Notes: generated from the sequence alone by a model not told the origin. A DNA stretch of 64,000 bases from Saccharina japonica (GCA_008828725.1 MEHQ01002986.1:618477-682476); one strand, 5' to 3'; shown: positions 1-11,619, counted from the first letter of the stretch. Program-made: numbers and translations.

Positions 1-470
1 GGGTATAATCTTGGGTGGTGGTGCGGGTTCTGACCAATGAAAAGCGGATTTGATTTTTGATTTTTTTCCCAAATTGAATGTTTTTTTCTTCGTTAAAACG
101 GGCCCTTACCGGATCCACGTTCGAGCATCACTACAGAGTACGTAGCAGATAAGAAGTTTCACACACAGGGTGTACGTTGTGACTTGGGAGAAGGGCTACG
201 TAAATACTAACGTGTGTTGGCAGTGGCATACCCGGTAGTTTAGTAAGAAAGTGTTAAGCAAGTATGATATCGCATCAATAATTTCGAGCATCACCATTAC
301 TATGGTAGCAAATAACTGTCAGGTAACGTCGTGGTTTTGGGAGTAAACCCATAAAATACATATGTACCCAGATGATCTAGTATCTTAACCTGCAGTGTTG
401 TGGGATGTTGTGCACGGCCTGTACTCTCTAGTGTGAAGGTGATATCGGCTGAGCTCAGGGATAAAATATG

Positions 471-746
471 GGGCTGGGCACTGGCACGGTATGTACTGGC
501 AGTAATCTACTGGTAGCAGTACTCTACTGATTGCATCTGCCAGTGTACGCGCCAGTAGGCGTTATCTCACATGCGTCCACGAAACAACGCCATATTATAG
601 TACGGAAACCCACCAAGAGCGTTTCGGGAGGAGGGAGGAGAGACGGGAGGAGAGAGGATAATACAGTATACTGCTGCGCTCCAGTACACTAATTGATTTT
701 GACGACAGCAGATTCGCCACTGACTGAGTCAGCCAGTGCCCAGCCC
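471..746. mobile_element. Small TIR element (MITE-like)
   Basis: A 15-bp perfect inverted repeat, GGGCTGGGCACTGGC at 471-485 and its complement at 732-746, bounds 276 bp with no coding potential. The interior holds short TACTGG/CCAGTA repeats and a purine-rich GGAGGA stretch. I could not find a clear target-site duplication, so the superfamily is unknown. The rest of 1-1083 shows nothing recognisable apart from a short hairpin around 847-914 and AT-rich GGGGTATATA repeats near 926-962. Confidence 0.45.
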
Positions 747-1083
747 TAGTAAAAGATCGATCGACGACCCAGTCCTTGTTTTTTAGCGACTGACAGCCTT
801 ACTATCGCTTTGCGGTGTCAATTTGTTTCAAGCTTTTATCCTTCAAGAGGGGCTCTGCGCCAGCAAAAATGTTTTTTGAGGTCAACTTTTTGAGGGAGGT
901 AGACAGAGCCCCTCGCCAAAGCACTATGGGGGTATATATAATGGGGGTATATAGTATATACCCTTCCTCTACCTTAGCACTCGTAGTTGAACAGTAGTCT
1001 GTGTGGCATGGCCCTTGTCTGAATCTTATATTACCCCTACGCCACAACAAACGACCGCGTTAAAACGCACCCGGTACACTCAG

Positions 1084-1275
1084 GTCATGGGAGTGCACCT
1101 CGGGATCAAGCATCTCGCGGACGGCAGCAACTACACGGCGGATTCCTTCGGGGATGCCGTCACCGCGGTGAGAGACATCGACTTGAAGTGGCCGTCGGGG
1201 GGAACGGACGCTACGCAGGACCTGGATGCCCTGTGTCACGAGTCTTGGGCCGCGCTTACCCAGTACGACGAGTAA
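1084..1275 (+). pseudogene. Terminal exon fragment, VWA-like domain
   Basis: A 64-codon coding block begins after a plausible acceptor (ACACTCAG, ending 1083) and runs to TAA at 1273-1275. It is more GC-rich and codon-like than its surroundings. The peptide has the layout of part of a von Willebrand factor A domain: a hydrophobic strand (MGVHLGIKHL), a spacer, an amphipathic helix (FGDAVTAVRDID) and then SGGTDATQDLDAL, which resembles the VWA GGTxTxxAL segment carrying a metal-binding Thr. The DxSxS start of the MIDAS site would lie on an upstream exon, but 1-1083 shows no other coding block, so this is a partial or broken gene. The domain call is from motif recognition only. The tandem array that follows appears to reuse the 3' end of this exon. 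Confidence 0.45.
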
Positions 1276-4014
1276 ATCTGCGCGTATGTTTTGTGGGTCG
1301 CGGGCCTCTCTGGGTTGGGGTTGGGGCGACGAGGGGAGAACTGATACGCAGGATCTGGGTACCCTGGGTCTCGCTGACTTGGGGCGGGCGATGTGGGGAA
1401 ACTGATACGCAGGGCCTGGATACCCTGGGCCTCGCTGACTTGGGGCGGGGGCGATGTGGGAGAACTGACACGCAGGACGTGGATACCCTGGGGCTCGCTG
1501 GCTTGGGGCTGGGCGATGGGGGGAGAACGGGTACGGAGGACCTGGATACCCTCGTGCCACGAGTCGTGAGCCGCGCGTACGCAGCACGGCGAGTACTATG
1601 CGCATATGTGTTTGGCCTCGCTGCCGCAGGGAGAGGAGAGGAGTCTTTGCGTGATGTTTGTATTAAGGTACTGCTACCCTGGGCAGGTTAGGTGCATTGG
1701 ATTGCAATTATGCGGTATGGGGCTGTAACCCTATACTACCGGACGCGCGTTGAGACGAGACGCTCTCAGTCACTCACAAAATGATGATGGCTTGATCATG
1801 TTTTTTTTAAACTATTTTTGCCGCTGGTCCCTGGCTGGATCAGATAATTCTGTCGGACGCGGTCGAGCAAATAGCACAATTTTCTCTGCGTGCTTCATAA
1901 GAAACACGCCACATCAACCATAGAGGGGAAACGGGGATACCAAGAGTGGTTGCCGTGCTTTTCCGGCGGCGGGGGGGCTCGTAGTCTGCGGCTTCGCCAT
2001 GTTTTGTGGGTTTGTGTTTTAACACCTTTTTTAATATGGGGGCAGATACGCAAGCATCTGGATATACACCCTGTACACCCACCACGAGTTGGGGCGCGCG
2101 CCGCGTTTTTTCGCGGTGACTTTTTTTTAAGAAGTCTGCGGCGCATCATCATACATTGTTTGAGTTTGGTTCACGAGCAGATACGCAACGCAGCAACATC
2201 CAAATTCCCTGTGCGCGATGGGTCGTTGGACACCATGTAGTATGTGCTTTCGTGCCGGGGTGGAAGGGAAGTAAGTCGGTCGGCGCATGCATGCATGCAG
2301 GTATACATGCGCGCGTGTGTTTTGTTTTGTTTGTTTGTTTCTTTGTTTGTTTGTTTTTTTCGAGATATAATTTTGACGTTTGTGTAGTCTGCGAGTGGTG
2401 TGGGGGTTCGTTTGTTCACGACTCGTGGGTCACCCTTTCGCAGCAGTGGGAGGAGTAGTCTCTGTCATGTTTTGGGGATTCATTTTGGAGTTGACGGTGG
2501 TGATTGGTTTGGTGGGGGGGGGCAGATACTGCTCACTCAGGGATCTGGACACCCTTGCGCCAACCACAAAAGCGCTGGGTCGTCGCTCTTTCGCGATGAG
2601 ATGAAGCAGTCTGCGCATGTACTCGTGCACTTTGTTTTTTTTCTCGAGAATAGAGTAGATATAGGCTACTACGCGGCATCTGGACATCCTTAAGTCACGA
2701 GTCGCGAGCCGTACCTTCGCAGGGGGGTTGTAAGTCGTGTGCATCGGGCTTTGGTCGCCAATCAGTTTTTTTGTTTTTGTTTTTGTTTTCATTTGTAGTC
2801 TGCGCATTGTGTGGGGTTTCGTTTCACGGGCGTGTGTTGGTGTTTATTGCTGTAGTACGCTGAGACATGTTGTGGGTTTGTTTCACGAGCAGGTTCTCGC
2901 CGAGCACCTGGACACCGTGGACAAACGGCCCGTCCGTGCGTGGGTCGTGCTTTCGCGGTGTACATTAGGAGGAGTAAGTAGGCTGCGCATGTGTTGTGTG
3001 GACTTTGGCCACGAAGTAGTTAGTTTTGATGTTTGTTTTTTGCTGTCTGCGCATTTATCTGCGGGTCAACCCTGCGCATTTGCGGGTTAACTCTGCGCAT
3101 TTGCGGGTTAACCCGTTTCTCTTGAGACTCCAGAGGGAAAACTTGGCGATAAGAAAAATTGTCGGTTACAGCAGTAGTAACGGCCCACTGTGTGATGTGA
3201 CTGGAGGAGGATGATACCATACAATGGTCGGTGTCCGAGCTAACAGTTCAAGGAAGTTGTACGGCACGGTCACATCATGATGCTACCCGTAACGCTGGCT
3301 AGGCGCGCTCACAGGCTGCTCGTAGACGCGTGATAACACCTCGAGAGTTGTCACTTTTTTGTGGTCGCTATCTCGAGGGTCCCATATGTGGGTCAAGGGC
3401 GGCAGTCTCCTCCCCTAAGGGTGGACAAACATACTTGTGGAGTTATTACCTGGTATGCTGTAGTGTAGTACTAAAGGCATTAAGTTCCCGAGCCTTTATT
3501 AGTGTCTGTAGTCGCTTGCGCATGGTTCGGTTTAGTGTAGTACTAAAAAGGCTTGAGTTCCCGGGCCTTTAGTGGTGTCTGTAGTCGCTGCGCAATGGTT
3601 CGGTTATTATTTACGAGCACGTGCATGTGCTCGCAGTTTCTGGGGACCTTGCGGTCAAAAGCCCGTGAGGTCCGCGCTTAGTTAGGCAGTGAGACAATGG
3701 TCTGCGCATTTTGGGCTTGTTCACAAGAGCGGGATATATGTAATATGGAGTCGGGGGTGGTCGCTGCGCATGTTTCTTGTGTTGTCCCGCGCATGTAGTT
3801 CGGTTTCGTTTTGTTGAGGTTGTTTCTATAGGGGGGGTGTCCGTACGTACAGTAGTCTGCTCCAGTTTAGGCTTGTTGTGCACGCACATACATGTATGTG
3901 CTTTGTTTAGTTAATTGTTTTTTTTTGTTTTTGTTTTGAAGAGCAAAATTTTGTTGTTTGGGTTCGTGGTGTGAGCAGCTTCTTGGGTGTGTAAGGTGAC
4001 GTGAACCAGATCAA

Positions 4015-4490
4015 AATGTTCAGTGTTTCACTCCTCAGTCACACCGTGATCTACATGTAGATCCTCATCCATGATCTAGTAGACCCGAACCGCTTCTGGC
4101 TGTGATGAAGTGCCGTGTGCAGGATCTTGTGTGGGGCAGATCGAACCCTCCAGAAAACGTGTACTGAAAATCATGCAGATTACACGGCTCCCACCCGACG
4201 ACGTGACGAGCTAGATCATACAGATCATGCAGATCATACATATCATGCAGACCATGCAGGTCATACAGATCATGCAGATCATACAGATTATGAAGATCAT
4301 GCAGATCATACAGATCATACCAGGTACATATCATGCAGACCATACAGATTATGCAGATCATGGAGATCATACAGACGATACATATCAGGAATGTATCTTT
4401 CCTGAAGGATCTACTGCAGATCATGAAGTGGAAGTCGATGATCGTTTTGGAGGTGTACAACACATGGTTGACTTCAACCATTCGTGAGAC
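4015..4490. repeat. Repeat with CAGATCATA/CAGATCATG tandem core
   Basis: About 20 copies of a 9-bp unit alternating CAGATCATA and CAGATCATG fill 4213-4400. They are flanked by sequence (CAGAAAACGTGTACTG and CTCCCACCCG on the left, GATCATGAAGTGGAAGTCGATGATC on the right) that recurs, diverged, beside the 75-bp array at 7240-7940. The repetitive His/Asp-rich and Ile/Met-rich peptides read from it are by-products of the repeat. Confidence 0.6.
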
Positions 4491-5332
4491 GACCGAGTCA
4501 CTGAACAGACCAAAAGAAAAATTAATGGGGGGAAGAGTCGTGGCATCTGTATACCCTGTGCCATGAGTCGTGAGAGCACCCGTGCCTTCGCAGTGTTAGT
4601 GGAGAGTTCAATAGTCTGGGCACGTCAGGATTTGTTCACGGTCGGATTGCGATGTTTGTCTCTGGTCTGCACATACATGTAGTCTCTGGTGTAGGTTTGA
4701 GTTAACGAGTCGTGTGGCCTCGCTTAATTTGCAGTTGAAGGAGTACCGGCAAAGTCTGAGCATGCCTGGGGTTTGTAATAGTAGACAGGCATGTTTTGAC
4801 GGGGGTACACATAATAAGCAGCATCTGGATAACCTGTGCCACTGCTAGTCGTGGGCCGCGCTTCAGCCGTCGTATTAAGTAAGTCTGCGCATACATATTT
4901 TAAAACCTGGTACTGGTGGTCTGTCCATCAGCAGATTCGCGTCTAGATACCCTAGATGCGCCAAGCGCCGCGGGGTACGCTTTGGCAGTGGGATACACTT
5001 CGTCTGCCCATGTTTAGGTTTGTTCTCGAGCATAGAGCAGATGATACACGGCATCTGGACACTACCCTGTGCCACACGAGTCTAGGGCGGCGCTTAGCAG
5101 TGGGAGGAGAGGCGTCTGCGCACGCCTGGGTTTATTTATAGTTGGCGAGAAAACGTTGACGTTTGTTTACGCATCTTTGTTTTTTTTCTTCTCGATATTT
5201 GTTGTTGTTGGGTTTTATGAACGTGGTTTCCCGTGGTGGAATACAAAAAAACTACGTGTAGTTTGCACATGCTTTTGCTTTTTTTTTTTTTTTTTTTGTA
5301 GTGTAAAAGCGCATGTTTGGGTGGGGGGGAGG

Positions 5333-5405
5333 GGGGGCGTACTCATTTGTTGCTTGCCTTAGTCATTCGACCATTGACCACGCATCCCTTTCGAGACGGA
5401 GCACG
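5333..5405. repeat. Dispersed 70-bp repeat, copy 1
   Basis: The block starting TACTCATTTGTTGCTTGCC and ending CGAGACGGAGCAC is repeated with few changes at 6928-6993. Here it sits inside the decayed array; no function is visible. Confidence 0.6.
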
Positions 5406-5619
5406 GGTGGGGGGCAGATAGGCGGCATGGGCTTACTACCCTGTACCACGTGTCCTGGGCCGTTGTGCTGTCGAAGTGGGAGGTACGTATCATAGTCTGT
5501 GCGCATGAGTATGTACTACGGGTGCTGCTGAGAGTCGCGCAAGGTCAACCGACTGAGAGCGGGGCGACGTATGTAATCGTTTTCGTTTTTATTTTTCGTA
5601 CACACGAACATATTATTTG

Positions 5620-6310
5620 TTTAGTTTAATATGGCTGTCTTATTCTGGCAGAGGTACGAAACTATTTCCTTAATGTTTAAAATACTAATGCTACGTACCT
5701 GGTATCTTCCATCGAAGTGAATTTTATTTTCCTGGAAATATCCATGGCTGGCTGTAAAACAAAAAAAAAGCAAATAATGTGGGAGATCGGGCGCTTGAGA
5801 CCACAGCCCACTGACTCCGGCAAGAACCCTCTCGATGGCGAGGGAGACGGCCAGGGAAGGGGGCAAGCAGGAGTGTTTTAAGAACCGGAAAGAGGAAAAG
5901 AGACGGAAGGTTTCGGATGGATCGATTTCAAGGATCTCATAGATTAAAGGAAAAAGTGCATCATTCTTGTCGTCAAGATATGACGCATATGATCTACGAA
6001 TCTAGGCGGGAAGATAACACGAGAAGGGGATACATCATTAATAGTAGGAGGGAACACCCCGTTTAGTAATGCATGGTTGGTGCGATAATTATAGTGTACT
6101 ATCGTTGGCGTGGACACTTGGTGGGCAGAGGCTTGAGAAGAAGTGGTTGTCATAGTACGTGCATGGTTTATGGAGAGCCATCAGTGAGTGGCGATTATGT
6201 ATTGTTACCACGCTCAGTGTTATAAAGCACGTCGGAGTGTGGTAAGTACAACATAAGAAGAGTCGTATGGATTATTGTGTTGTGATATGCGATATACGTT
6301 GATGTCATAA
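5620..6310. other. Intergenic, nothing recognised
   Basis: No repeat or coding signal I can support. A minus-strand open frame (5621-5866) has a GC-rich middle, but no splice, start or domain evidence. Confidence 0.4.
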
Positions 6311-6335
6311 TATGCGCCTGCTGGATGATGTTCTA

Positions 6336-6500
6336 ATACGTAAGTACAGGAAGAGAGTTCATTTGTGGTACATTATACATTACACAGTTGGGCCCTTGTT
6401 AAGGCATAGGAGCGTCTGTACGTATAGGAAGAGGACGTTTGTGGTACACTACACAGCAGTAGGGCCATTGTTATGGCATAGGAGGAGCGCGTCTGTATTT
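6336..6500. repeat. Tandem duplication of about 80 bp
   Basis: Two adjacent copies share the order CGTA-AGGAAGAG, TTTGTGGTACA, TACACAG, GGGCC-TTGTTA, GGCATAGGAG, CGTCTGT. The first is about 6336-6420 and the second 6420-6500, with small indels. Downstream (6500-6720) I see nothing recognisable. Confidence 0.6.
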
Positions 6501-6927
6501 CTCTTTCGTACGAGGAGGAGATGGGTCGGGAGGAAGGGCCCCTGTTTTTATCACTGCCTTCGACTTCCGTTCTTCCCCCCTGCTCCCATCGGCCTCTCCG
6601 GAGGAAGCAATCGTTAACAATGCCTGGTACACAGCTTTCTACGTACGCACGTCTTCTGCACGCGGCGATGGCTGGATCGGGCATCTTCCGTCGACGTTTC
6701 TAACTCACGCACCAGTTTCCCGATTACGATGATGGCGATCAAGCTCGCGTATAATGTTGGTTCAGTTATTGGTTGGGCGAAATAATTGTGTAATGTATGT
6801 TTTTCATCGTGGGTGTCGAGTTCGTTCGCGTCGTGTGCAGCAGCAGCAGCAGTACTCGTATTGTATACTTTTAGAGAGACAGCAGAGCCTTCATTGAGTA
6901 TGCGGGGAAATGGGCCCGGGGGGGGAT

Positions 6928-6993
6928 ACTCATTTGTTGCTTGCCTGAGTCATTTGGCCATTGACCACGCATGCATCCCTTTCGAGACGGAGC
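6928..6993. repeat. Dispersed 70-bp repeat, copy 2
   Basis: Second copy of the block described at 5333-5405. This copy contains CACGCATGCATCCC where the other has CACGCATCCC, a 4-bp expansion of GCAT. Confidence 0.6.
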
Positions 6994-7239
6994 ACCGTTC
7001 CTGCTCCTGATAGAGACAACTCCAACATCTGGGCGCCCATTACATTGCTTCCATATACTACATAGAAATAAACGTTTTGCTAATCCCGTCCCCTTCCTGT
7101 TTCGCCGCTTGTGACCACCATCTATCTCCTAAGATAGTGATCGTTTCTTCGCTACTATCTTGTGGGGGGGAGGTAAAATCCTCGCATTATCTCCTGTCGC
7201 TACTTATCGACTCATCCTCTCGCACCTCGGAGATATCAT

Positions 7240-7760
7240 GATCTATCTGATCTATAGATCATCTAGTTCATCACCTGCCGTTGTCAGAGGTTGTGCAGGA
7301 CCCGTATATTTATAGTACTGATCTATGTACAGATCATATAGTTCATCACCTGCCGTTGTCAGAGGCTGTGCAGGATCCGTATATAGTACTGATACATCTA
7401 TGTACATATCATCTAGTTCATCACCTGAGGCTATGCAGGATCTGTGTATAGTACTGATCTATTTATGTACAGATCATCTAGTTCCTCACCTGCCGTTTTG
7501 AGAGGCTGTGCACGATCGGTATATAGTACTGATCCATCTATGTACAGATCATCTAGTTCATCTCCTGCCGTTGTCAGAGGCTGTGCACGATCCGCATATA
7601 GTACTGATCTATCTATGTACAGATCATCTAGTTCATCACCTGCCGTTGTCAGAGGCTGTGCAGGATCCGTATATAGTACTGATTTATCTATCTACAGATC
7701 ATCTAGTTCCTCACCTGCTGCCGTAATGAGAGTTTGTGCAGGATCTGCACAGTAGTAGTA
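7240..7760. repeat. Tandem repeat, period about 75 bp
   Basis: About seven head-to-tail units, each with AGATCATCTAGTTCATCACC, TGCCGTTGTCAGAGGCTGTGC, AGGATCCGTATATAGTACTG and ATCTATGTAC. The array is followed by 7760-7940, which matches the right flank of the CAGATCAT array at 4015-4490, so both seem to be variants of one element with different amplified cores. The Ser/Tyr-rich open frames here come from the repeat. There are no unique spacers, so it is not CRISPR-like. Confidence 0.75.
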
Positions 7761-8444
7761 GTACCACTGATTGATGCTCCAACCAACAGGAAACGTGTGC
7801 TAGATAATCTGCAGAATATTCGGATCCTCCCACCCGCTGGCAGCATGATGAGCTATTTATAGATAGACCATACAGGATCGAGAATCGATCTGGCTTGGAA
7901 GATCAAGATGTGATGAAGTGGGACATCGATGATCTGTCCGAGATGTAGATGCCTTAGAAAGGGTACTGCTATAGCTACACTGTTGTATACGTATGTATCC
8001 TATGTTTTTGCCCACGTTCGCTTGATGCAGTTCACACGGCGTGCCCGGGACCCCCTGCTCAGTGTGCGGGCGTAAAACAATCCCTTGAGGGAGACACTGC
8101 CTGTATGAGCGATGCACGTAGCACAATATTGCATGTGCCGTTGTAATGCACTGCATCGAGAGGTAATCGCCACCTTGTGGGGTTTGCTATGATACAACAA
8201 AGACGCGTCCTACGATAGAGGTCGAGGTATACCCTTTTTTGGTGGAAATGTTTTCTGAACGACGGGGCGCCTTAACCCATTCATAACTGAAAAAAACTTA
8301 CCCCACACTAGTTCCAAGTAGTTTGTCCCCAAATTCATGGGACGTCGGAATTTCATTATTTGTGTGGCAAGATTTTTCAGTGCACACCCGACCGCAGTGG
8401 GACCACCACACGGATCGTTACCGAGAGCGTTGTTGCTGTAGTGA

Positions 8445-8691
8445 GACGCATGCTACGATAGAGATGCACCATGTTTCTTCTGAGCTCCTCACTTAAGGAG
8501 CGCCATACCTCACCGAACATTTTACTTTGGAGGGAAATAAAAGCGCTGCCGGATGTGAAATCTCATGACCAAAGTATACTCTGAAACAGTTTTCGTCACA
8601 AGAACGTAAGTCCGACGGATTTGGGTTAAGGAGCCCGATCGTTCAGGAAACGATTCAGCCAAAACGTGCTACCTCTACCGTAGCAGGCGTC
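8445..8691 (+). mobile_element. Non-autonomous TIR element with 4-bp GTGA duplication
   Basis: Reference copy of the most common small DNA element in the window. It starts GACGCATGCTACGATAGAG and ends CTCTACCGTAGCAGGCGTC, imperfect TIRs of about 21 bp. The flanks are GTGA at 8441-8444 and GTGA at 8692-8695. Other conserved internal blocks are GAGCTCCTCACTTAAGGAGC, AAAAGCGCTGCC, GTCCGACGGATTTGGGTTAAGGAGC split by spacers, and GTTCAGGAAACG. There is no open frame large enough for a transposase. The 4-bp duplication is also seen at 28811-29048 and 30390-30748. Confidence 0.7.
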
Positions 8692-8811
8692 GTGACGTTT
8701 TTTCTGTGCCTGGTGGACGATTATTAGCGAGGCAACTGAAGCTCGTACTCGTTTAGAACCCGTTTTTTTAGTAAACACCGAAATTTCAGGGAAAAAAACG
8801 AAAGAGTACGT

Positions 8812-8900
8812 ATAGGACTGGAGTCTCGTTTTGGGGACAGATTGCTTGGAATTTTGAGTGGTTTGTCCCCAAAACGGGACTGCAGTCCTAAAAGGGTTAA
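8812..8900. mobile_element. Palindromic TTAA-type miniature element, copy 1
   Basis: About 90 bp of imperfect palindrome: TAGGACTGGAGTC on the left, GGACTGCAGTCCTA on the right, with GGGGACA and TGTCCCC inner arms around CTTGGAATTTTGAGTGG. It ends AAAGGGTTAA. Four more copies lie at 9398-9489, 9803-9894, 13126-13222 and 24379-24475. Several have TTAA at both ends, which suggests a piggyBac-like TTAA target, by inference. Confidence 0.65.
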
Positions 8901-9319
8901 GATCGACCCTTGGGAGTATTCATCGGGTATGGCAAGGTATGGTGGCACTTTTATATTCAGCCAAAATCACTTTTTTTACTTTCTAATAGCATAGAGCCCC
9001 TCCAGTGACCACCTCCAGAAAGTACGTGGTGCACCTCTACTGTCGCATGCGTCGAACACTAGTGTTCAATACTCCCCACAACAAGGAGGTTTGAGCAATG
9101 CCGAGCAATGAATGGATGCCTTATCGGGGTGGCGGTTTACTATTTTCTGAGCTCCCTCACACGAGGCGGAGCACAATAGCCAATCAATAGCTCACCTGGA
9201 ACAATACGTAGTATATACGAAGACGTTTCGTCGCTCAACCTGACTAAATGCCCTTTTGGTTTTCAGTTTTCACCTAAACTACACACGAAACACACGACAT
9301 ACTTACATATAATATAGGG

Positions 9320-9397
9320 CAGCGGCCAAAAAAAGGTATACCTCGTCCATTTGCGGCCAAAATCAGGTACATACGTCGTACCTGATATTATTAGTTC
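9320..9397. mobile_element. End fragment of the GGGCAGCGGCC element
   Basis: GGGCAGCGGCCAAAAA at about 9325, followed by AGGTATACCTCGTCC and a second GCGGCCAAAATCAGGTACATAC, matches one terminal inverted repeat of the complete element at 37612-38238. The other end is missing, so this is a truncated or solo-end copy. Confidence 0.6.
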
Positions 9398-9489
9398 TTA
9401 ACCCTTACAGGACTGCAGTCCCGTTTTGGGGACAAATTACTTAGAATTAAAGTGGTTTGTCCCCAAAGTGGGACTGCAGTCCTATAAGG
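9398..9489. mobile_element. Palindromic TTAA-type miniature element, copy 2
   Basis: TTAACCCTTACAGGACTGC on the left and CTGCAGTCCTATAAGG on the right, with GGGGACAAATTACTTAG and GGTTTGTCCCC arms. The whole block can fold into one long hairpin. It directly abuts the GGGCAGCGGCC fragment. Confidence 0.7.
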
Positions 9490-9802
9490 AAAACCCCCTC
9501 AGTTTCAAACGTTCTGGCCGCAAACTGTGCTATACCCCTACCTACCGTACTACTTTAAGTCTGTGTATTTCAAGTAACTGCTACGTACGGGCGGTAGAGG
9601 GGCCACACCTTTTAGTCCGATATCTTCAGCCGACCAGGGCGGATCGGCCGAGCGCGATTACCTTAGATTTCGTCGCCATATCAAGCTGGTTTGGTACGTA
9701 CGTACGTAACTTTTGTTTCTGTTTTTTTTTTCCCCTTGAAACGCACCGCCATGATTTTTTTCACTCTCTGCGACAACAACAGTTTGGTTATATTTTTAAT
9801 TT

Positions 9803-9894
9803 TTAGGACTGCAGTCCTATTCTGGGGACAAACCACTCAAATTCTAAGTAATTAATGTGTCCCCAAAACAGGACTCCAGTCCTATAAGGGTTAA
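9803..9894. mobile_element. Palindromic TTAA-type miniature element, copy 3
   Basis: TAGGACTGCAGTCCTATTC on the left, CAGTCCTATAAGGGTTAA on the right; in the opposite orientation to copy 2 judging from the loop (CAAATTCTAAGTAATTAA). Confidence 0.65.
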
Positions 9895-11380
9895 AGAGAG
9901 CGAGAGCCACACTCACTCGCCCTAGCGGCGTACATGCGATCAGAGATCTTGGAACACGGAGTATGCAGGGGGAGAGGATACCCCACACTATATATACCTT
10001 GTCTGTGCCTGTCATACATGATGGCATGGCACCGTCTACTCTGCTTTCTGCATTCTGGAGTACGTATGATATTATGTAGGTCGTTCAGGACAGACGTATT
10101 CGTTTCTCTTCGTCGTAGTTTCGCCACCACAGAGTTCGAAATGTATCGGTATCTCTCGACGAGGATTACACGAGGATGAAGCATCTATCTGCACGACGGA
10201 CACTGACTGGGCGTGTTGGAATGTCAACGGGTCATGAAAAGAAGAACGGAACGGTTTCGCGTGAAACACACACCAAATACTCGTACGAGGCTCAGATTAG
10301 CACGAATATTGAAACAAATTGGCCGAGAAACATAAAACGTTAGAAACTAAATAAGAAATTCAGCCTCGACCACATCTTGACGTTTCTTAATAGCCCACTG
10401 TACTATCTAATGCCACATGTTTTATAGATGAGGACAAAGAAAAGAACCATGAAGGTCTCTTCGTGTCGTTTGTCCGCCATGCTCGGCACGATTTACCAGC
10501 CCATAATAATGAACTGAAGTGCAGTGTAGTGCAACAGTATATATAGTATCATACCTAAAGTGTACGTAGGTATGTACCACAGATACCAGGCATTCGCCAT
10601 CCGATTTGCGTTTTGCACTATGTTCTCATTTACCAGATAGATTTTGTTTGTTCCACGAGACAAGACGCGGCGCGCAGCTTGGGCCAGTAGGAGGTGTGCC
10701 GTAAACAGGCAGCGGTGCTGCTGCCGTGTGTGTGGACTCCGGAGACATCCCGCCGAAGGTCGTTATGTTTGCCTCATAGGCACTACTTACGTATGTATAC
10801 GATACGACGTATCTCGAACGTGTTTGAAGAAATAGTAGGGCCAATAAAAGAAATACAAAACAGGAAACACAAGACGTATAATATGATACAAGTAACTTTT
10901 GCGTATAATATACCGCTCATATTATGTTGTTCGTTGTTCGTACCGATACCTGTTGTATTAATAGTCGATATTCCGTTGGACTGTCAAGAACAACAATAAT
11001 AACGAATGAAATGCGTTAAAAAAAGTGACTCCGATTCCCTTGTTGGGACTAAGCAATGGGTTTCATTTTTTATGATAACACGCTTATTTAACGTACTCGT
11101 ATTATACGTGAGACTCAATCAAAAGCTAGAGACTCAATTTGACGAAAAGGTTGTTATACATACACACACGACTCTCATTACTGCTTTTTGCCCCCTGAGG
11201 CAATAATTATTACTGACTATTAACATGCTCCTCAAGTGAACAGTTACCCCGGTTTGTATACATATACCATCGTATTACTTCCTCCGTATTTGTTTTTGGG
11301 CTACAATGTGTGGCGTTCTTTCTACCCGTCGACATCCAGCACACTGCTGTTTTCAGGATTACCCTGGGCTGGGTAATTGA
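9895..11380. other. Intergenic, nothing recognised
   Basis: No coding block or repeat family that I can support. There are several short open frames, but none shows coding-like composition or a domain. A possible trace of the TAATAAGAAA/TTTCTTATT family (see 42583-42747) lies at 10340-10400. Confidence 0.4.
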
Positions 11381-11393
11381 TCGATATTTTACC

Positions 11394-11466
11394 CCCATAG
11401 CTCAGTAGGTAATACCCTCACATTTGGCGTCGTCGGCAGGACACGGTTTCGAATCTCACTTCGAAC
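11394..11466 (+). repeat. tRNA-like sequence (SINE head or tRNA pseudogene)
   Basis: Contains TAGCTCAGTAGGTAA, a good match to the RNA polymerase III A box, and GGTTTCGAATCTC, a B-box-like sequence, about 45 bp apart as in a tRNA. The D-arm complement (GAGC) is lost, so it does not fold as a canonical tRNA. A second, truncated copy lies 257 bp downstream. The shared upstream sequence (GGATTACCCTGGGCTGGGTA) precedes the tRNA-like part in both copies, so the repeat unit is larger than a tRNA. Confidence 0.5.
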
Positions 11467-11619
11467 GTTCCTTTTATAGAAACGCTTGCGCGTGCGTCCC
11501 TAAAAAACACGTCTCCCTGGTTCCCCAGGTATTGAAACGAAGCGGGTAGGTCAACGTACGGCCATATACGGTACCGACGCCCCAATTATCCCGCCGTTCA
11601 GAGGGGGGGAGAGTGCTAT

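Larger units (their letters stand above)
1196..5510. repeat. Decayed tandem array related to the VWA exon end
   Basis: Units share the order: GATACGCAG, then a CTGGATACCCTG-like block, then CACGAGTCGTG-GCCGCGC, then TTCGCAGTGGGAGGAG, then TCTGCGCATGT. The closest copies are near 1196-1280, 1340-1420, 1400-1480 and 1460-1600. More diverged ones are near 2040-2110, 2175-2310, 2400-2460, 2515-2610, 2660-2740, 2890-2990, 4540-4630, 4800-4890, 4930-5010, 5030-5120 and 5390-5500. The first unit overlaps the end of the exon at 1084-1275, including its CAGGACCTGGATGCCCTG stretch. A short array of TGCGCATTTGCGGGTTAAC-like repeats lies at 3045-3115. I see no gene inside; the short open frames follow the repeat. 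Confidence 0.55.
8203..9052. mobile_element. GACGC-family element carrying two nested elements
   Basis: The outer ends, CGTCCTACGATAGAGG near 8205 and CACCTCTACTGTCGCATGCG near 9033-9052, are the two TIRs of the family described at 8445-8691, in the reverse orientation. Between them lie fragments of the family consensus (TTTTCTGAACGA, GCGCCTTAACCCA), an intact family member at 8445-8691 and a TTAA palindromic element at 8812-8900. The outer copy therefore appears to have received both as later insertions. Confidence 0.5.

Noticed and set aside
1060..1605. 181-codon minus-strand frame with Pro/Arg-rich repeats
   Set aside because: It follows the tandem array and opposes the coding-like exon; its repeats mirror the DNA units.
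7240..7760. Regular 75-bp repeats that could be mistaken for a CRISPR array
   Set aside because: The units are contiguous with no unique spacers, and the genome is eukaryotic.
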